Source: Corynebacterium sp. p3-SID1241 (GTDB lineage Bacteria; Actinomycetota; Actinomycetes; Mycobacteriales; Mycobacteriaceae). Taken from it: a stretch of DNA of 64,000 nucleotides. The notes below the pieces were generated by a model. It was not told the origin of the DNA. It worked only from the letters and a program-made list of their open reading frames with translations, and ran no database searches. Below, in pieces: positions 1 through 7,617 of this stretch. Both the position numbers and the translations under genes were made by a program. The stretch's first letter is position 1, and each line of letters begins with the position of its first letter. The stretch covers positions 1 to 64,000 of the forward strand of contig JALXWS010000010.1 of NCBI GenBank assembly GCA_025144025.1, in the 5' to 3' direction.

Positions 1-2106
1 CTTTAGTTCCTTGCCGTCCGTGCTCGTGGCCGTATAGGTAGCCTCAAAGGTGTACAAGCCAGGCTTGGAAAAGGCCCAGTGCGTATGGGTATGAGCCGGA
101 AAGTTGGTTTCGATGGTGTAGTCCTTAGCCGCAGAATTGGCGAGGACCGAAAAGCCCTTGCCATGGGAGCCATCGATGAATGCGCCCCACTCGGCACCGT
201 CCGGCGTGGAGGTAGGCTTCAAGTTGAGGTTGACGGCGTTGTCCTTGGTTGAGGAATAATCCAGGTCCTGGGTGTTATAGCCTGGCCAAATGATGTTTTG
301 ATCCTGGGTTTGCGGCAGGTGATAGAAGCGCTCACCGGGCTTTCCTAGGAAATCGAACTCTTTGCCCGCGAGCTTCTTATTGCGCGGGGTGAGTGCATTA
401 TCGTGTACGCCGAGCACCACGTCATCGAGTTTGCGGTCAACAGATTTCTTGTCTACCTGTGCCGTATCATCGCGCAGAACTGTTGCAAAGCCTCCCTCGT
501 CTGGCTGGGCCATGATGTCTACATGCCCGCGGTCTAATAGGTACTTGTCGCTGCATTGCGCATTGCCGGTTTGCGGCTCCTCGGTGCCTGGCTGGGGTGC
601 TGAAGAAGAAGGGTCTTGCTCGCCGGGAGTAGTCCCCGGTTCGTCAGTGGAAGTGGAAAACTTCCCTTTGGCTTCATAATTTTCGCCGAAAGCAAAGGAC
701 TCGGTGATAACACTGCTGGCATGTCCGGCCTTCACTGTGGAATGGGGGAGGAGGTTAACTTTGGCAAAATAGCCTTTGAAATATTCGCCTTCATCAAAGG
801 CGACCTCGCCGTGGCCGTTAGTAATAGGAGTTTCCAGGTCAACGGTGGGGTATTCGGCCCCTTTAGTGTCATAGAGCCCGCCGGTGAGCAGACCATTGAA
901 GTTTTTATCGTCAGTATCCACCACGATCTTGGTGCCCCCATTGCCCTGCTTGCGCATACGGATGGTGTAGCCGAGCTCCTTTAGCTCGGTTTCCTGGGTG
1001 GGGGCAAGCTGGCGCGGCTGGGAGGTTTCCTGCCACGTATCAGCGGCGGCAGAAGAATCGGTGTGGCTGGATTTGCCGGGTTGGAAATCAAGGGGCTGGG
1101 ATATCCAGCGTGGGGCATCGCCCTCTGGGGTAAAGACGGCCTGTACCTGGGAAGGGTCGGGGCCCATATATTCGTCCCACTGAGCATGCCCGTTTTTGAC
1201 GGGAAGGTCGGTGAGGAAGTAGCCGTCGATAAGTAGCGTGAGGGTGCCTTGCGCCTTGTTCTTGGCGTCGAAGGAAATGGTGGTGAGCTTGTCGTCACCG
1301 TCTTTTTCGGGATTGGACTTGGGCGCCATGCGCAGGCTGTAGCCAGCAGCAGCGGCGTTGCCAGCCGCAGACTGCGCGAAGCGTTCCTTGAGGCTCGGCG
1401 TCTTTTCCTCTTTGGGCTTTTGCCCGCCTACTTGGATGGTGGTGGTCTGAGGCTCATTGGCTATGAGCTGGCCGTCCTTTCCGCGCGCACTGGTGCGGTA
1501 GGTCAGGCGGTATCGCCCAGGCTTGGTAAAAAGCGTGGAGTTGTGGGTATGCGTCCCAGCAACGAGGTAGGCCGAGTGTGGTGAATCTGGGAAGGAACCG
1601 AGCATACGGTGCAGTTGGGTGCCGTCCTCGTCATCTTTATTGGTAAAAAGCTCGACCTCGCCGGGGCCATCGACGCTAAGTAAGTCAAGGAAAGCTACGC
1701 CATCGCGGAACTTATCCGTAGGCAACGAAGTATCTGCGCCAAAGCCTAGCCAGATGGGCGAAGCATTTCCCGATACCTGGTGTGGGGCGGTGTAGTAAGT
1801 GGTTCCGGGCGCCCCAATATAGTCCTGCGTGCCGTTTTCAGGCAGTGTATAAAGATACTGGTTGCTGCCGTCCGTAGCGCTAAAGCCCCTGCCCACCCAC
1901 GCAACGGTGTCTGCGATCGGTGGTGCCTGGTCGCCAAACTCGGATTTCAGGACAAAATCGTTGTTTTCCCAAAAGGACTTGGGGGAGTCAACGTGGGTAT
2001 TGGTAGCAATGTGCTTGCCGTCATCGGGGCCGGCGACGGCCGTGGCGGGAGTTATAAGCGCCAACGTGCTCAGCGTGGCAAGGAAACGGATGCGTGGGGA
2101 AGCCAC
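1..2106 (-). CDS. Choice-of-anchor M / surface-anchored repeat protein, 5' part only (C-terminus outside window)
   Basis: About 702 codons are visible and the frame stays open to the left edge. The GTG start at 2106 has an AGAAAGG ribosome site upstream and is followed by a signal peptide (basic SPRIR, hydrophobic core, AVA/GPDD cleavage region). Two copies of the actinobacterial surface-anchored repeat (TIGR03769 type) can be seen: near residues 165-215 with THTHNS and KPGRYRLTYRTSA, and at the window edge with HTHTHW and KPGLYTFEATYTA. A Ser/Thr/Pro/Glu-rich linker lies between them. Family members are exported, wall- or membrane-anchored, and often sit beside metal ABC transporters; the His-Thr-His clusters would suit zinc or another metal. 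Metal binding is inferred. The anchor itself is not visible. Confidence 0.8.
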   Translation of the reverse strand, partial: MASPRIRFLATLSTLALITPATAVAGPDDGKHIATNTHVDSPKSFWENNDFVLKSEFGDQAPPIADTVAWVGRGFSATDGSNQYLYTLPENGTQDYIGAPGTTYYTAPHQVSGNASPIWLGFGADTSLPTDKFRDGVAFLDLLSVDGPGEVELFTNKDDEDGTQLHRMLGSFPDSPHSAYLVAGTHTHNSTLFTKPGRYRLTYRTSARGKDGQLIANEPQTTTIQVGGQKPKEEKTPSLKERFAQSAAGNAAAAGYSLRMAPKSNPEKDGDDKLTTISFDAKNKAQGTLTLLIDGYFLTDLPVKNGHAQWDEYMGPDPSQVQAVFTPEGDAPRWISQPLDFQPGKSSHTDSSAAADTWQETSQPRQLAPTQETELKELGYTIRMRKQGNGGTKIVVDTDDKNFNGLLTGGLYDTKGAEYPTVDLETPITNGHGEVAFDEGEYFKGYFAKVNLLPHSTVKAGHASSVITESFAFGENYEAKGKFSTSTDEPGTTPGEQDPSSSAPQPGTEEPQTGNAQCSDKYLLDRGHVDIMAQPDEGGFATVLRDDTAQVDKKSVDRKLDDVVLGVHDNALTPRNKKLAGKEFDFLGKPGERFYHLPQTQDQNIIWPGYNTQDLDYSSTKDNAVNLNLKPTSTPDGAEWGAFIDGSHGKGFSVLANSAAKDYTIETNFPAHTHTHWAFSKPGLYTFEATYTATSTDGKELK

Positions 2107-2154
2107 TGTTGGGAAGGCCTTTCTGTAGTTCTCACAAGTTCATCAGAAACTATA

Positions 2155-2173
2155 GAAAATGATTCCCATATTC
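2155..2173. promoter_or_regulatory. Zur/Fur-like 19-bp dyad upstream of surface protein
   Basis: GAAAAT-N7-ATATTC is a dyad (GAA.AT on one arm, AT.TTC on the other) about 50 bp upstream of the GTG start at 2106. AT-rich dyads with GAAAAT half sites are typical of Zur boxes in Actinobacteria, and the gene it precedes looks metal-related. The regulator is inferred only. Confidence 0.45.
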
Positions 2174-2215
2174 TGTTAAGGCTAATGGAAGCCAGGTTCA
2201 CTGACCTGTGTCTTC

Positions 2216-2232
2216 GTAATGAAATTCATTAC
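2216..2232. promoter_or_regulatory. Perfect 17-bp palindrome GTAATGAA-A-TTCATTAC
   Basis: GTAATGAA, one central A, TTCATTAC: both 8-nt arms match perfectly. It lies between the surface protein gene (minus) and gltX (plus), about 110 bp from each start, in an AT-rich island. It looks like an operator; the binding factor is unknown. Confidence 0.55.
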
Positions 2233-2335
2233 CGTTTACCCCTATTTGTGTGTAGGTGCAGAGTGTAAGTGGCCCGCGCGCCGGGGCAGTGTGGGGCCAC
2301 TTTGGACTGGTGCGGACTGGGATTGCGGGCTCCAC

Positions 2336-2341
2336 TACGAT
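2336..2341 (+). promoter_or_regulatory. -10 hexamer of gltX (leaderless)
   Basis: TACGAT ends 7 nt before ATG 2349, so transcription would begin at the A of the start codon. No ribosome site precedes this ATG, which supports a leaderless mRNA. Confidence 0.55.
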
Positions 2342-2348
2342 GGTTGGC

Positions 2349-3833
2349 ATGACTGAAGTACGCGTTCGATTCTGTCCATCACCAACCGGCACCCCGCACG
2401 TAGGCATGGTGCGCACCGCACTGTTTAACTGGGCGTATGCCCGCCACACCGGCGGCAAGCTGGTATTCCGCATCGAGGACACCGATGCGGCTCGCGACTC
2501 TGAGGAGTCTTACCAGGCCATTATTGACTCCCTGACTTGGCTTGGCTTGGGCTGGGACGAGGGTATTGATGTGGGCGGGCCAGCTGGGCCTTATCGCCAA
2601 TCCCAGCGCATGGACATCTACAAGGAGGTCCTAGACAAGCTCATTGAGGGTGGCTTTGTATATCCGGCATACTCCACGGCCGAAGAGGTAGAAGAGCGTC
2701 ACAAGGCTGCTGGTCGCGACCCAAAGCTGGGCTATGACAACTATGACCGTGACCTCACCCAGGAGCAGATCGATGCTTTTGAGGCTGAAGGCCGCAAACC
2801 TGTGTGGCGCCTGCGCATGCCAGAGCAGGACTGGACTTGGACCGACTTGGTGCGCGGTGAGATGACTTTCAAATCTGAGACTCAACCGGACTACGTTGTG
2901 GCCCGTTCCAACGGCGCACCGCTCTACACCCTGGTTAACCCGGTTGATGATGCGCTGATGCGCGTTACCCACGTGCTGCGCGGTGAGGACCTGCTATCTT
3001 CCACTCCACGCCAGCTTGCGCTTTACGACGCCCTTAAGAAGATTGGCGTTGCCGAGTTCACCCCAGAGTTTGGCCACCTGCCATTCGTGATGGGCGAGGG
3101 CAATAAGAAGCTGTCGAAGCGCGATCCGCAGTCCAACCTGTTTAACCACCGCGATAACGGCATCATCCCGGAGGGCATGCTCAACTACCTGTCCCTGTTG
3201 GGCTGGTCCCTGTCCGCGGACCAGGACATCTTCAGCATGGATGACTTGGTAGAAAACTTCGACGTCCACGACGTGCTGGGTAATCCCGCACGCTTTGACC
3301 AGAAGAAGCTCGAGGCCATCAACGCGGATCACATCCGCCAGCTAGACCCAGAAGAGTTTGCCTTCCGTCTGCGTAACTACTTGACCGAATACACGGATTT
3401 CCCGGCTGACTATGACGGTGAGAAGTTCGCCTTCGCCGCAGACCTTGTACAAACCCGCATCAAGACTCTGTCTGATGCCTATGGTCTCATGAGCTTTTTA
3501 GTGACCCCGGATGCCGACCTAAAGCTCGATGAAAAGGCCGCGAAGAAGAACCTCAAGGAAGAGGCAGTGCAGCCTCTTGAGGTAGGTATCGAAACCCTCG
3601 AGGGTGTTGCCGAGTGGAAGACCGAGAATATCGAGGCAGCCCTTTCCAAGGCGCTCATTGAAGACCTTGAGCTGAAGCCTCGTAAGGCTTACGGTGCACT
3701 GCGTGTAGCTATTTCCGGCGCCCAGGTTTCCCCACCGCTCTTTGAGTCCATGGAGCTGCTGGGTAAGGAGTCCACCCTTGCTCGGCTGCGTGCCGCACGC
3801 GAGGTGACTCCCTACGTGCCGGCGACGCAGTAG
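2349..3833 (+). CDS. gltX: Glutamate--tRNA ligase
   Basis: Class I glutamyl-tRNA synthetase (494 aa) charging tRNA-Glu in the cytoplasm. The N-terminus carries the [11 protein letters not shown] version of the HIGH signature, and KKLSKRD is the KMSKS-type loop at about residue 250; a C-terminal helical anticodon-binding domain follows. An in-frame ATG at 2340 exists, but ATG 2349 ([12 protein letters not shown]) aligns with the family and sits 7 nt after a -10 hexamer. The tRNA-Gln and tRNA-Glu genes follow downstream. Corynebacteria usually make Gln-tRNA by amidation of Glu-tRNA-Gln, so this enzyme may charge both; that part is inferred. Confidence 0.97.
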   Translation: MTEVRVRFCPSPTGTPHVGMVRTALFNWAYARHTGGKLVFRIEDTDAARDSEESYQAIIDSLTWLGLGWDEGIDVGGPAGPYRQSQRMDIYKEVLDKLIEGGFVYPAYSTAEEVEERHKAAGRDPKLGYDNYDRDLTQEQIDAFEAEGRKPVWRLRMPEQDWTWTDLVRGEMTFKSETQPDYVVARSNGAPLYTLVNPVDDALMRVTHVLRGEDLLSSTPRQLALYDALKKIGVAEFTPEFGHLPFVMGEGNKKLSKRDPQSNLFNHRDNGIIPEGMLNYLSLLGWSLSADQDIFSMDDLVENFDVHDVLGNPARFDQKKLEAINADHIRQLDPEEFAFRLRNYLTEYTDFPADYDGEKFAFAADLVQTRIKTLSDAYGLMSFLVTPDADLKLDEKAAKKNLKEEAVQPLEVGIETLEGVAEWKTENIEAALSKALIEDLELKPRKAYGALRVAISGAQVSPPLFESMELLGKESTLARLRAAREVTPYVPATQ

Positions 3834-3884
3834 GAGGAGTGCCTCCCGTAAGGCGGCGATAGATATCTAATCCCGCCCTTCGAT

Positions 3885-3931
3885 GCGGCGAATGACAGCT
3901 GAACTACAGCGCTGTCATTCGCCGCCTTTTT
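3885..3931 (+). terminator. Rho-independent terminator after gltX
   Basis: Perfect 15-bp stem (GCGGCGAATGACAGC with its complement at 3911-3925), 11-nt loop, then a T run. It separates gltX from the tRNA genes. Confidence 0.92.
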
Positions 3932-4072
3932 ATTGACCATTCTACTGGCCTGAAAATGGCGTGTGCGCTGGCGATTTGGCAGTTTACGCGTTGATCATTA
4001 TAGTTATTACACGTTGCAGCGAGCAAGGGGGCACAGCCGGAAGGCAGTAAGCTTCCAACGCGAGTTAGCAAA

Positions 4073-4144
4073 TGGCCTATGGTGTAATTGGCAACACAGC
4101 GGTTTCTGGTACCGCCATTCTAGGTTCGAGTCCTGGTAGGCCAG
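4073..4144 (+). tRNA. tRNA-Gln(CTG)
   Basis: 72-nt cloverleaf: acceptor TGGCCTA pairs with TAGGCCA, discriminator G, anticodon stem GCGGT/ACCGC with loop TTCTGGT giving anticodon CTG, and T-loop GTTCGAGTC. CCA is not encoded. It is 39 nt upstream of tRNA-Glu and probably co-transcribed with it. Confidence 0.95.
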
Positions 4145-4183
4145 CAGTGAAAATGCTTTAAACGGCAGGCTCACTAGTTCTAT

Positions 4184-4256
4184 GCCCCGTTCGTCTAGCG
4201 GCCTAGGACGCCGGCCTCTCACGCCGGTAACACGGGTTCAAATCCCGTACGGGGTA
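4184..4256 (+). tRNA. tRNA-Glu(CTC), copy 1
   Basis: 73-nt cloverleaf: acceptor GCCCCGT with ACGGGGT, discriminator A, anticodon stem GCCGG/CCGGT-type with anticodon CTC, T-loop GTTCAAATC. The sequence is identical to the copy at 4907-4979. Confidence 0.96.
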
Positions 4257-4262
4257 CAAAGA

Positions 4263-4290
4263 CCTCCAACCTAAAGGTTGGAGGATTTTT
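4263..4290 (+). terminator. Terminator after tRNA-Gln/tRNA-Glu
   Basis: CCTCCAACC-TAAA-GGTTGGAGG, a perfect 9-bp stem with a 4-nt loop, followed by ATTTTT. Confidence 0.92.
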
Positions 4291-4459
4291 CATATCCGGG
4301 GCAATGTCTTTTTCTAGCGACAGTCTGGGGCGCGACACGGCGCAAGCAAAACTGGTTATAACCTACCCCAGGCCATTGGGCTCGTCCGTGCAGTTAGCCG
4401 CGTCCTGCCAATGGAACCAGGGTTAAGACCACCGCGAAGTTGCGCAAAACCCTTCCTGT

Positions 4460-4473
4460 CCTGCACGTGCAGG
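4460..4473. repeat. Perfect 14-bp palindrome CCTGCACGTGCAGG
   Basis: Fully self-complementary, with no spacer, 44 bp before the small GTG frame. It may be an operator; no factor is recognised. Confidence 0.5.
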
Positions 4474-4517
4474 CATAGACTGCAGGTACAGCAGAAAACA
4501 AACAGAAAGGAGAGCGG

Positions 4518-4577
4518 GTGACAGAAAACGAAACGCACCACAGTCAAGGCGCACAGCCCGAAAGCACAGCCAGGTAG
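4518..4577 (+). other. Possible 19-aa open frame or gene remnant
   Basis: GTG start after AAAGGAGAGCGG, then 18 codons (TENETHHSQGAQPESTAR) and TAG. The hydrophilic start resembles the beginning of a longer protein that has been cut short. There is no homology I can name. Confidence 0.2.
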
Positions 4578-4906
4578 TAACGCTATAATCCACAACTTCC
4601 TTCCCACCAACGTTTGCATGAAGTATAGGAGCCTGCAGCATATGCACTTCGACGCACAGCGCCATCCCGAGTCCTACTAGCACAGCGTTCTCGGCCACGG
4701 ACTATCCACAGATTGCTTGCGGAATAACCACTGATTCGATCCGCACCTCGGCCACGAAGAACCCTCACTGCAGTACCGGACTCGGGAATTTTGCGTTTTC
4801 CTTCGCCTGCCCTCAAACTCTCCTTGACCGCGCGATTTGTGCTGAATTAACCCATCGTTTACTCTTAACAAGTCCGCAACGCACAGTGTGCGATTGCTGC
4901 GAACGC

Positions 4907-4979
4907 GCCCCGTTCGTCTAGCGGCCTAGGACGCCGGCCTCTCACGCCGGTAACACGGGTTCAAATCCCGTACGGGGTA
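4907..4979 (+). tRNA. tRNA-Glu(CTC), copy 2
   Basis: Identical over all 73 nt to the copy at 4184-4256. The flanking DNA differs, so this is a gene duplication rather than a long tandem repeat. No CCA is encoded. Confidence 0.96.
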
Positions 4980-4986
4980 CCAACGG

Positions 4987-5020
4987 AAAGCTGCGAGCCA
5001 CATGGTTCGCAGCTTTTTCT
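4987..5020 (+). terminator. Terminator after tRNA-Glu copy 2
   Basis: AAAGCTGCGA pairs with TCGCAGCTTT, with further inner pairs around an ACAT loop, followed by a run of T. Confidence 0.9.
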
Positions 5021-5039
5021 TTCCCTAAGACCTGTCCGG

Positions 5040-5310
5040 TCTAGCGGCATGTAGGGCAGGCCTCGATGTCCAAGGGCTAACCGTCCTGCCCGCGGGACGG
5101 TATAGGAGCTGAGGTAAAGAGCGGGGGCACAGATTCCCGTAGCGGTCCTTCAGTAGGGACTCAGGTGGGCTGTAAGTGGTTACGTGCCCGATAGCTGTGT
5201 TCGAGGGAATCCCTTAAGAAGGAGCTAGACCTAGCGATAAAGGGTATCCGAGTCCTTCCTAGCGGATGCGTATTCGGCTTTTCCAGCCCCTTCTAGGTCT
5301 TTCGGGCACT
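5040..5310. other. Structured non-coding stretch, candidate ncRNA
   Basis: I see no coding frame here. Complementary segments are: GGGCAGG (5053-5059) with CCTGCCC (about 5085-5091); GATTCCC (5132-5138) with GGGAATC (5205-5211), enclosing two smaller hairpins (GTCC/GGAC and GGGC/GCCC); and AGACCTAG (5227-5234) with CTAGGTCT (5293-5300). Nested helices of this kind suggest a folded RNA. I could not match it to RNase P RNA, tmRNA, SRP RNA or a riboswitch. Strand and expression are unknown. Confidence 0.3.
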
Positions 5311-5329
5311 AGCGTGGGACCCGACCATG

Positions 5330-5366
5330 AAAAAGCCCACCAAACCGTGAAAAGGGCTTGGTGGGC
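5330..5366 (-). terminator. Terminator of the YhgE/Pip operon
   Basis: On the minus strand GCCCACCAA pairs with TTGGTGGGC (9 bp, 14-nt loop) and is followed by TTTTT. It lies 40 nt past the stop codon at 5407. Confidence 0.88.
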
Positions 5367-5406
5367 GGTGTAGGAAGGGTGGGAGGGGAGACGTCGGCAA
5401 GCGTGG

Positions 5407-7614
5407 CTACGCCATAACCTTCGTCTTCTTAATCGCTTTCTGAAGGCGCTTGTGATAGGCATCCATGGCGCGGCGGAGAACGAGGCCGACGATGAGTGCA
5501 GGGATGGTAAATAGCAGTAGCATGCCCAACTCGCGCCAAATATCACCGTGATAGGTGCCCGCAATGGCGCTGCGGAAAGCATCAATGGCGTACGTTGCTG
5601 GCAGCCACGGGCTCACTTTCTGGAACCATTCAGGCAGCAAAGGCAGCGGGTACGCGCCGCCGGAGCCGGAGACTTGTATCACGAGCAACAACACCGCTAA
5701 GGCCTTGCCGGCACTATCGAGTGTGATGACAAGTGCATAGATGATCAACATAAACACCAGCGAGACTATCCATGCGGCAAACATAAGCATGAATGGGTGA
5801 GCAGGCTCGATCTGGACGAAGAAGATGAGGCTGAGAACCACCAAGGTGGCCTGCGCGAGGCCGACCAGGCCGAGTGTGGCCAAGCGGCCGAAGAACGCTT
5901 GACCACGGGTGAATTCGCTCTCGTCGTACTTCCCGTTCTCGTCCTTGCGCAAGTATTTACGCTCGGCGTTGGTATGCACCAGCACGCATGCCAGAAGGGC
6001 GCCTACCCATAGCGACAAGGTGAGGTAGAACGGCGTCATACCCACGCCAAAGGCAGCGACAGGGTAGACCGGCTGGCGGTCTACAGCCACGGGAGCGGCG
6101 ATGCGAGAGGCAAGCAGTTCTGGATCGTTGCCGACGATATCCGCCAGCTTGGCCAAATCGCCGCCACGGCGCACCTCGTCGATCTTGCGGCCCATGTCCG
6201 CAAAACGGCCGCTTTGCTCCCGCAGGGTGCCGGCAAGGCCGGCAGTGGTATCGCGGGCGCGCGCCAGGCTTTGCTGTGGCGACTCGTCATCCTCGGAAAC
6301 CGAGGAGCGAATGCCTGCGATGTCCTGCTTGACAGCATCAATATCGTCCGCGACAACCGAGACGCTCTGGTTGAGCTGATCTAGCTGCGGTTTGAGGTTC
6401 TCGTTATAGGAACTGCGTGCCTTTTCAGCCGCCTGCTTCGCATTGGCAATGGCATCCTTTGTGCGCTGGCGCGACTCTTGGGATGTCCCCCTGTTTTGTT
6501 CAATATCATCGGCGGTAGATACCAGCGAATCATGCAGCGCGTTGCTCTGTGCAATAGAGGCATCGAGCTGGCCCATCACGGCCTTATAGCCGCCTGCGAC
6601 TGGAGCCGGCAGGGCTGGCTTATCGGCTTGGTCCTTGATGGAAGTGCGGACTCCCTCAAATGCCCTCGTCTGCTCATCCACGCGTTCAGCTGCCGTGCGG
6701 TAGGTTTGCGCAGTCTGTGCAGAGGTGGTGCTGGCATTGCTGAGCAGCTCTTCAATCTGGGCAGAAAGTGCATCGTAGCTTTGCGTCGTTGCAGCCAAAG
6801 ATGCATCGAGCGAACCGGCCGACTCGTTGAGGGTAGAACGCAGAATATCGATCGGGTTTTCGCCCTGGTCGTTCTCTGTCTCTGTGGCTTGTCGGCCCGC
6901 CTCGGAGAGAATGTTATCCGCGGCCCGCGTAAGCGGCAGAGTGGAACCGACAAGATCGCTTAACGCACCCACCGTGCCGGAAGCAGCATCGAGGCGAGTG
7001 CTCACGTTATTGATGCGGTTGTGGACGTTATTCAGTGCGGTTTGCGTATCGTCTTCGTTGAGGTACTTATCCAGATCGGAAACTACGCCGAGGCCGACAT
7101 TGGATACCACACGGGTAAAGGACTCATCGATTTTCTGGATGACTCCGTCTGCACTCTTTTGCGTGATGGTGGTTGACAGCGCATTCTTCTTTTCATTGGT
7201 GTAGAGATTGAGCTTGCTTGGCTCTGTTCCTTCCACATAGAAGGTGAGTAGATCTGCGCTGAAATCCTTGGGTAGGACGATGCCGGCGTAGTATTCGCCG
7301 GACTTGGTTCCTTCGACGGCATCGGCGCTATCCGTAATGACCCAGTCAATATCGTGATTGCGGCTTAGTTGCGAGAGAACCTCATCGCCTAAATTGAGCT
7401 TTAGGGAGGCGAGGTCGCTTTCCTGTCCTTCATCTTCGCTGGCGACGGCGATCTTGAGCTGGTTGGTATTGGCGAAAGGATCCCAGCTAGCCAACACGTT
7501 GAAAGAGGTAAAAAGCAGCGGAATGATGGCAAGGCCGAAGATGATGACTGCAGTCATCACGTTGGTGCGGATGGCGTGGAGGTCATCGCGGAGAATGGTC
7601 AGGATATTTTTCAT
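5407..7614 (-). CDS. YhgE/Pip family membrane protein B (735 aa)
   Basis: Large integral membrane protein of the YhgE/Pip (phage infection protein, ABC-2-like) family. A transmembrane helix lies at about residues 21-43, followed by the family block WDPFANTNQLKIAVASEDEG. Residues of about 170-500 form a long Ala/Gln/Asp-rich, coiled-coil-like external domain, and about five membrane helices follow from about 520 to 725. Family members include the Lactococcus phage receptor Pip and the EsaA component of type VII secretion; the molecular role is otherwise unclear. It starts 3 nt after the stop codon of the homologous upstream gene, so the two form an operon. A heteromer of the pair is inferred. 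Confidence 0.88.
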   Translation of the reverse strand: MKNILTILRDDLHAIRTNVMTAVIIFGLAIIPLLFTSFNVLASWDPFANTNQLKIAVASEDEGQESDLASLKLNLGDEVLSQLSRNHDIDWVITDSADAVEGTKSGEYYAGIVLPKDFSADLLTFYVEGTEPSKLNLYTNEKKNALSTTITQKSADGVIQKIDESFTRVVSNVGLGVVSDLDKYLNEDDTQTALNNVHNRINNVSTRLDAASGTVGALSDLVGSTLPLTRAADNILSEAGRQATETENDQGENPIDILRSTLNESAGSLDASLAATTQSYDALSAQIEELLSNASTTSAQTAQTYRTAAERVDEQTRAFEGVRTSIKDQADKPALPAPVAGGYKAVMGQLDASIAQSNALHDSLVSTADDIEQNRGTSQESRQRTKDAIANAKQAAEKARSSYNENLKPQLDQLNQSVSVVADDIDAVKQDIAGIRSSVSEDDESPQQSLARARDTTAGLAGTLREQSGRFADMGRKIDEVRRGGDLAKLADIVGNDPELLASRIAAPVAVDRQPVYPVAAFGVGMTPFYLTLSLWVGALLACVLVHTNAERKYLRKDENGKYDESEFTRGQAFFGRLATLGLVGLAQATLVVLSLIFFVQIEPAHPFMLMFAAWIVSLVFMLIIYALVITLDSAGKALAVLLLVIQVSGSGGAYPLPLLPEWFQKVSPWLPATYAIDAFRSAIAGTYHGDIWRELGMLLLFTIPALIVGLVLRRAMDAYHKRLQKAIKKTKVMA

Positions 7615-7617
7615 GAC

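Larger units (their letters stand above)
4291..4906. other. Intergenic stretch between duplicated tRNA-Glu genes
   Basis: I see no convincing gene in these 616 bp. They hold a perfect 14-bp palindrome CCTGCACGTGCAGG at 4460-4473 and, 44 nt further on, a GTG (4518) with a good ribosome site AAAGGAG that opens a reading frame of only 19 codons (stop at 4575-4577). This could be a decayed gene head, a leader peptide or chance. Longer minus-strand frames here have no recognisable motifs. Confidence 0.5.

Noticed and set aside
4356..4871. Overlapping minus-strand frames of 60-90 codons between the tRNA-Glu genes
   Set aside because: Several frames overlap each other, none has a ribosome site or a recognisable domain.
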